Source: Candidatus Peregrinibacteria bacterium CG_4_10_14_0_2_um_filter_43_11 (GTDB taxonomy: Bacteria; Patescibacteriota; Gracilibacteria; UM-FILTER-43-11). From it: a stretch of DNA of 10,572 bases. The first letter of the stretch is position 1, and every line of letters starts with the position of its first letter. The notes beneath the pieces were generated by a model. The model worked only from the letters and a program-made list of their open reading frames with translations, was not told the origin of the DNA and searched no databases. This document shows positions 7,269-10,572 of the stretch, piece after piece. The stretch is taken from NCBI GenBank assembly GCA_002792495.1, contig PFOK01000105.1:1-10572 (forward strand), read 5' to 3'. Both the position numbers and the translations under genes were made by a program.

Positions 7269-7304
7269 TGTTGCACAGAAGATAAGAACACTCAGTGTGC
7301 AACA
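7269..7304 (-). other. intergenic 9-bp RNA hairpin between atpK and atpE
   Basis: TGTTGCACA (7269-7277) and TGTGCAACA (7296-7304) are perfect inverted repeats around an 18-base loop. In the transcript the stem forms nine bases after the atpK stop. No T-run follows, so it is not a classic terminator. In family context the ring subunit is needed in about ten copies, and a hairpin here could protect the 3' end of processed atpK mRNA or let only part of transcription through. That role is inference. Confidence 0.6.
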
Positions 7305-7313
7305 CACAAAAAA

Positions 7314-7808
7314 TTAAATAGAGAAAACTAAAAGAGCAGAGACAAGGAATCCAAGAACGGCGTATGTTTCTACCATCGCAGAAAGCACCATCGCTTTACC
7401 CATGTTAGAAGCATCTTTAGCGATCATTCCCATACCAGCTGCAGAGACTTTTCCTTGGTGGATACCAGAGAAAAGACAAGCGATACCAGCAGGAAGACAT
7501 CCAAAGAAAATTTTGAACCCATCTGCTAAACCTAAATTAATAACTACACCAGAAAGAATTCCTGTATTTAAAAGGATAAGGAATCCGATCAGGAAACCAT
7601 AAATACCCTGAGTAGCAGGCAACGCTTCTAGAACAAGGACTTTACCAAACAATTCAGGCTTTTCAGCCGTAACACCTGCACCAGCTTGACCTGCAAGACC
7701 GACACCGATAGAAGATCCGATACCCCCTAAAAAAACAGCGAGGGCACCACCTAGCACAGCCAACGCAAGACCCCATTGACCAGTAGCTTGTACAACTTCA
7801 TTTTCCAT
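7314..7808 (-). CDS. atpK: V/A-type ATPase subunit K (membrane ring, double hairpin)
   Basis: This is the ion-carrying rotor ring subunit (proteolipid), here 164 residues with four membrane helices, so a fused two-hairpin form like E. hirae NtpK rather than the single hairpin of Thermus. The glycine-rich first helix contains GGIGSSIGVGLAGQAGAG. The ion site can be read off: LPATQG (L63, T66, Q67), IHQGKVSAAG (Q118) and MVETYAVLGF (E147). These match the Na+-liganding set known from NtpK (L61, T64, Q65, Q110, E139). In the first hairpin the position equivalent to E147 is A65, leaving one ion carboxylate per protomer. E61 is an additional acid two residues before L63. It sits 111 bases after atpI and 70 before atpE. 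There is no Shine-Dalgarno site; the leader is very AT-rich. Confidence 0.97.
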   Translation of the reverse strand: MENEVVQATGQWGLALAVLGGALAVFLGGIGSSIGVGLAGQAGAGVTAEKPELFGKVLVLEALPATQGIYGFLIGFLILLNTGILSGVVINLGLADGFKIFFGCLPAGIACLFSGIHQGKVSAAGMGMIAKDASNMGKAMVLSAMVETYAVLGFLVSALLVFSI

Positions 7809-7919
7809 AATTATATAAAATTAAGAATTAATAAATAATTTTTTCACAGTGAGCCCAGTTAAAGGCTTAAAGTGCAATATCTTCAATATATAAAAAATAT
7901 AAATCAAAGATACCGCATT

Positions 7920-9914
7920 TTAATCATCTTTTTTGACACGAACATATTTTGAGAAACGTTGGAAGGGATTAAACGGAGTACCTCCCCCCTCTAGGAAGTT
8001 CCCAAAGAATTCAACGAATTGAAGACGACCTGAATGGATAAAGGAACCAAGAGCGTTTATGAGAATATTAAAGGTGTGACCTCCGATCAAAACGATGATA
8101 GCGAATACAATCCCAACATAAGGAATGCCATTCACCAAGGCGGCGATCGTATTGACGGCCATACCAATAATAGCGGTAGCAAGACCGAGCGCAAGAAGAC
8201 GAGAATAAGAAAGAACCGCACTCATGTATCCCACTAAATTATATAAAGCCAAAACTCCGGAAAGAAATTTAACGATGATATTACTTTTAGATCGCCCTTG
8301 TGTCAAAACGATCAAAAGGACAGCGGAATAAACAAGATAAAGAGTAACCTGCTGAATAACAGCTGGTAAAGCACCTACCATCGCCAAAATATAAATGCAC
8401 AAAACAGTGAGCATATAAACCCAAGGAAAATTATCCAACATAGCTTCCATACGACCCACTGTTCGGAAACGATGAATAAAATTTAAAAGGACTCCAAACC
8501 ATGTTTGGATAAAACCAAGAGAAAAAGAAAGAATAAGAACTTGCATCGCATTACCAAGTGCATCAAAGGTTTGCCCCTTAAACATTAATTTACCGTCTTG
8601 CATCACGGTCATCCAAGCAGGTGCCTGATCAGGGGTCATTCCAAACCACCCTCCAAAAAGAATCCCCATAACAAAAGTGAATATCCCCGCATACATCAAG
8701 AGGCGGACCAATTTACTCAACCCACTAGGAATACGAAGATACTTTAAGGCAACCCAAGTAATGATAAACATCATAAGACCATAACCAGCATCCGTTAAGC
8801 ACATCCCAAAATAAATGATAAAGAAAACAGCTAAATAAGGAGTAGGATCCAATTCGCTCGGAAGAGGAAGGCCATAAATATTGGTGACAGCTTGAAAAGG
8901 TTGAATCATTCCTTTATTTTCCAAAAGAACAGGTGATTTTTCTCCCTCATCAGGCTCCACCTCAACAATTTCAAAATATTTAGTGAGATGAGTAAGCTCC
9001 TCTCGAATCACAGCGATTCCTTTTTTAGGCATCCATCCGGAAATGAGAACAGTCGATTCAGTGACAAGAAAATGACGACGAACATTTTTCTGAAGCAATT
9101 GCCAATGGTAAAAATCATAAGTAACTCGAAGTGATTTCAATTCTTTTGATAATTCCTTAGAAGCTTTTTGAAGCTGATGAAAGCGATCATCTATCTTTTT
9201 TAAACGATCCTGTTTAGTCTCAAGCACCTCTTTCACAGCCCCCTCTATAATAGGTAGCTCTATAGACTCTCCTTTATTCGAATTGACCAACCCCTCAATA
9301 AAACCGCTCAACCCCTTATCGGCAATCACCTGGATATAGATCTGATCCAATTCAGCATGTTCAAACTCAATAACCAATAATTCGGAAAGATTGAGCATTT
9401 CGGTTTTTACAGCTTCCCAAACACTTTTTGAAAAAGAAGCAAAAAGACTTACGACTGTTTCGGTTTCTCGTGGAACATCCAAAGGGGTCGATAATTTAAA
9501 CCAAGGAGCTAATTTAGCTTGATCAAGATGAATTTCTTTAACCTCATTTGATAAATGAGCCATCTCAGATTCAACCGATTTACAACGTTCAACAACCTCC
9601 TTAAATTCATAGTGCTTTCCTATTTCTTCTACTTTATCAGGTGCCATCGGGAAAGAATCACCATCGATCATAGCTTGTAATCCTTTCTTCTTGGATTCAT
9701 ATTTTGAAAGAAAATGAATCGCAAAATCCAACTCAGCTACTTTATATTGAAGCGCATGCCCCTCATCGCTCAATCCCAATGATTCCAAGTTGTCGACATC
9801 CGCTTTCATATCCACTAAATGCAAAACACCCTTATCTTGTAGGAAAGAAAGAACTTTTTGCTTATCCTTTTTGTGGAAAAGGAGACTGATTTTCTGCATT
9901 GGCACAACTGCCAT
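7920..9914 (-). CDS. atpI: V/A-type ATPase subunit I (membrane stator, a-subunit)
   Basis: This 664-residue stator holds the ion half-channels against the K ring. The cytoplasmic N-terminal half (about 1-340) begins with the family start MAVVPMQKISLL and includes coiled-coil stretches that receive the peripheral stalks. The membrane half starts after ELDPTPYLAVFFIIYFGMCL (from residue 354) and shows about eight hydrophobic helices, with GILFGGWFG near 417-425. The essential arginines are present: R572 in SYSRLLALGLA and R630 in SGRLQFVEFF, close to R573 and R629 recalled for E. hirae NtpI, with E635 nearby. Length fits (620-680). The start codon is preceded by CCCCTCCCCCCT, a C-tract exactly where a Shine-Dalgarno site would be. 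An in-frame ATG at codon 6 is an alternative start. Confidence 0.96.
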   Translation of the reverse strand: MAVVPMQKISLLFHKKDKQKVLSFLQDKGVLHLVDMKADVDNLESLGLSDEGHALQYKVAELDFAIHFLSKYESKKKGLQAMIDGDSFPMAPDKVEEIGKHYEFKEVVERCKSVESEMAHLSNEVKEIHLDQAKLAPWFKLSTPLDVPRETETVVSLFASFSKSVWEAVKTEMLNLSELLVIEFEHAELDQIYIQVIADKGLSGFIEGLVNSNKGESIELPIIEGAVKEVLETKQDRLKKIDDRFHQLQKASKELSKELKSLRVTYDFYHWQLLQKNVRRHFLVTESTVLISGWMPKKGIAVIREELTHLTKYFEIVEVEPDEGEKSPVLLENKGMIQPFQAVTNIYGLPLPSELDPTPYLAVFFIIYFGMCLTDAGYGLMMFIITWVALKYLRIPSGLSKLVRLLMYAGIFTFVMGILFGGWFGMTPDQAPAWMTVMQDGKLMFKGQTFDALGNAMQVLILSFSLGFIQTWFGVLLNFIHRFRTVGRMEAMLDNFPWVYMLTVLCIYILAMVGALPAVIQQVTLYLVYSAVLLIVLTQGRSKSNIIVKFLSGVLALYNLVGYMSAVLSYSRLLALGLATAIIGMAVNTIAALVNGIPYVGIVFAIIVLIGGHTFNILINALGSFIHSGRLQFVEFFGNFLEGGGTPFNPFQRFSKYVRVKKDD

Positions 9915-9948
9915 AGGGGGGAGGGGTTAAATGATTGAATCAAAGTTT

Positions 9949-9982
9949 ACAGTGCACTGTAGCACTGCGTACTGTAGCACTG
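9949..9982. repeat. 15-base tandem repeat with palindrome in the atpH-atpI gap
   Basis: ACTGTAGCACTG occurs at 9956-9967 and 9971-9982, again a period of 15 with a 3-base spacer. A perfect 12-bp palindrome, ACAGTGCACTGT (9949-9960), overlaps the first copy. On the minus strand the array begins two bases after the atpH stop codon. CAGTGC and GCACTG can pair in more than one way, so the RNA could switch between hairpins. The design is the same as that of the repeat before trxB, although the sequence differs. Confidence 0.7.
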
Positions 9983-9984
9983 AA

Positions 9985-10311
9985 TTACACAAACATTTTC
10001 AAAAAAGCATCTTTAACATGCTTCTCGGCTTTATGGACATTACTCTTTGCGTTTTCAATCACGTCACGTCCATGGCTTTTAATGGAAGCCAATTGCTCTT
10101 TATAAATCGTGCGGGCCTTTTCCTTGGCTTCGTTGGCAAGAACCTGAGATTTACCGCGAGCTGTTGCTTCGGCCTCAGCGACCAACCGAGTGGATGCCTC
10201 CATGGTATTGGCAACATGCTCATCATTGGTTTTTCGTGTTTTTTCCAACATGATTTCCATTTCGCTTTCTTTATCCAGGACTCGAGTCAAAAAATGTGTT
10301 TCGTCTCTCAT
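9985..10311 (-). CDS. atpH: V/A-type ATPase subunit H (peripheral stalk, coiled coil; Thermus G equivalent)
   Basis: This 108-residue protein is almost entirely predicted helix, rich in Ala, Glu, Lys and Arg, with no membrane segment or enzyme motif. Segments such as RLVAEAEATARGKSQVLANE and AKEKARTIYKEQL show the hendecad/heptad-like spacing of the H (AhaH/NtpF, Thermus G) stalk subunits, which pair with E along their length. The call rests on this composition, the length (100-110 is usual) and position: the first gene before I-K-E-C-F-A-B-D in operons of this order. Sequence similarity alone would not prove it. It is about 48 bases downstream of the predicted transcription start, and 70 bases separate it from atpI. 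The leader before the ATG is pyrimidine-rich (CTTTTCCTTTTTT) with no Shine-Dalgarno site. Its base composition looks GC-richer than that of atpI. Confidence 0.82.
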   Translation of the reverse strand: MRDETHFLTRVLDKESEMEIMLEKTRKTNDEHVANTMEASTRLVAEAEATARGKSQVLANEAKEKARTIYKEQLASIKSHGRDVIENAKSNVHKAEKHVKDAFLKMFV

Positions 10312-10365
10312 AAAAAAGGAAAAGATAAGAAATAAAGGAATATCATTTCTATCGAAAACGCGACC

Positions 10366-10394
10366 ATTTTAGACACGTTGTCAACAAATGTCAA
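10366..10394 (-). promoter_or_regulatory. main promoter of the ATPase operon
   Basis: On the minus strand a perfect -35 box TTGACA (10389-10394) and a -10 box TAAAAT (10366-10371, 5/6) are 17 bases apart, the optimal spacing. Transcription would start near 10359, leaving a leader of about 48 bases before atpH. A second TTGACA (10379-10384) lies inside the spacer. This is the best sigma70-like match in the window, and it is placed where the operon requires one. Confidence 0.75.
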
Positions 10395-10412
10395 TGCTCT
10401 AAGTATTGACAT
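10388..10412. promoter_or_regulatory. inverted repeat joining two divergent -35 boxes (operator candidate)
   Basis: ATGTCAAT (10388-10395) and ATTGACAT (10405-10412) are perfect inverted repeats around nine bases. Each arm contains one -35 hexamer, one facing the ATPase operon and one facing right. The two promoters are therefore too close for simultaneous occupancy by RNA polymerase. The 25-bp palindrome itself would also fit a dimeric regulator. Confidence 0.5.
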
Positions 10413-10436
10413 ATATTTAAAAAATAGGATTATAAT
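10406..10436 (+). promoter_or_regulatory. divergent plus-strand promoter candidate
   Basis: TTGACA (10406-10411) and TATAAT (10431-10436) are both perfect consensus hexamers, but 19 bases apart, two more than optimal. Overlapping near-matches give 17 or 18 spacing with poorer -10 boxes. It points out of the right edge, and its first possible start codon lies 12 bases downstream of the -10 box. Confidence 0.45.
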
Positions 10437-10448
10437 AATACTGCCCAC

Positions 10449-10547
10449 ATGCCCCAGAAAAACACAAAGCAGGACATAAAAATATTCAATTATCTCAATG
10501 CGATTTTAATGAACTACCCCGACCCAAGGGTCGGGGTATCCAATTAG
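10449..10547 (+). CDS. possible small ORF, 32 residues, unknown
   Basis: An ATG-to-TAG reading frame encodes a basic peptide starting MPQKNTKQDIKIFNYL and ending NYPDPRVGVSN. I do not recognise it. In its favour, it starts 12 bases after the consensus TATAAT, a spacing like that of trxB (13), and like the other genes it lacks a Shine-Dalgarno site. Against it, the last third is encoded by a perfect DNA palindrome, which points to a structural or mobile element rather than selected protein, and so short an ORF is easily random. The promoter could instead serve a small RNA or a gene beyond the window. Confidence 0.22.
   Translation: MPQKNTKQDIKIFNYLNAILMNYPDPRVGVSN
10515..10538. repeat. perfect 11-bp palindrome (hairpin), REP-like element or terminator stem
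   Basis: TACCCCGACCC (10515-10525) and GGGTCGGGGTA (10528-10538) pair over 11 bp around AA, giving the most stable GC-rich stem in the window. No T-run follows on either strand, so it is not a clear rho-independent terminator. A smaller hairpin (CCAAT-TAGG-ATTGG, 10540-10553) sits two bases further on. Such paired stems occur in dispersed palindromic repeats, but copy number cannot be seen here. Confidence 0.7.
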
Positions 10548-10572
10548 GATTGGTGGTAATTTAGACGAGACC

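Noticed and set aside
7809..7919. Promoter in the atpI-atpK gap
   Set aside because: Several TTG and TATA-like words occur in this AT-rich stretch. The one well-spaced pair puts the -10 box one base from the ATG, so transcription would start inside the gene. No convincing promoter is seen.
246..10311. UGA recoded as an amino acid (no native gene ends in TGA)
   Set aside because: The ten full-length genes contain no in-frame TGA; tryptophan in NWLTSYT of atpA was checked and is TGG. Avoidance of TGA stops in ten AT-rich genes is weak evidence, and recoding lineages use internal TGA often.
10506..10571. Minus-strand open frame entering from the right edge (tail of an upstream gene)
   Set aside because: Only 21 codons are visible, eight of them within the palindrome, and nothing identifies a protein family. 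It is noted under the palindrome finding only.
1..10572. CRISPR array, tRNA or rRNA genes
   Set aside because: There are no regularly spaced 25-40 base direct repeats, and I recognised no tRNA cloverleaf or rRNA sequence on either strand. The tandem repeats seen have periods of 7 or 15.

Overview
The window holds a complete bacterial V/A-type (vacuolar/archaeal-type) rotary ATPase operon, read right to left on the minus strand. Its order is H, I, K, E, C, F, A, B, D, the arrangement known from Thermus and, with extra genes, from the Enterococcus hirae ntp operon. A thioredoxin reductase gene (trxB) follows downstream on the same strand. At the left edge, convergent to trxB, is the C-terminal end of an IS630-family transposase. 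At the right edge is a 261-base non-coding region with strong divergent promoter candidates, a perfect 11-bp palindrome and a doubtful 32-residue ORF.

Organism: clearly bacterial (sigma70-like promoters, a two-domain TrxB with a CATC motif, an IS630 transposase). None of the ten complete genes has a recognisable Shine-Dalgarno sequence; start codons follow AT-rich or pyrimidine-rich leaders. Nine native genes stop with TAA and one with TAG; only the transposase fragment uses TGA. Long ORFs without in-frame TGA argue for the standard reading of UGA. The lineage cannot be fixed from this window. Absence of SD sites plus a V-type ATPase would suit a Bacteroidota-like or candidate-phylum bacterium, but that is a guess.

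How the genes work together: A3B3 is the catalytic headpiece (A carries a P-loop, B carries the arginine finger). D and F form the central shaft and C is the socket onto the membrane ring. K forms the ring, I is the membrane stator, and E with H make the peripheral stalks. K is a four-helix double hairpin whose Na+-site residues match the E. hirae pattern (L63, T66, Q67, Q118, E147), with one acidic ion site per protomer. This suggests a sodium-pumping ATPase.

Regulation visible in sequence: a strong promoter (TTGACA, 17 bp, TAAAAT) precedes the operon. A weaker internal promoter candidate lies before A. A 9-bp hairpin separates the ring gene K from E. A possible terminator follows D. trxB has its own promoter candidate, with a 15-base tandem repeat just upstream of the -35 box. 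Short tandem repeats (period 7 or 15) recur in the intergenic gaps, often right after stop codons. Base composition shifts along the operon: H, A, B, D and trxB look GC-richer than I, E and C in the lines counted by hand.
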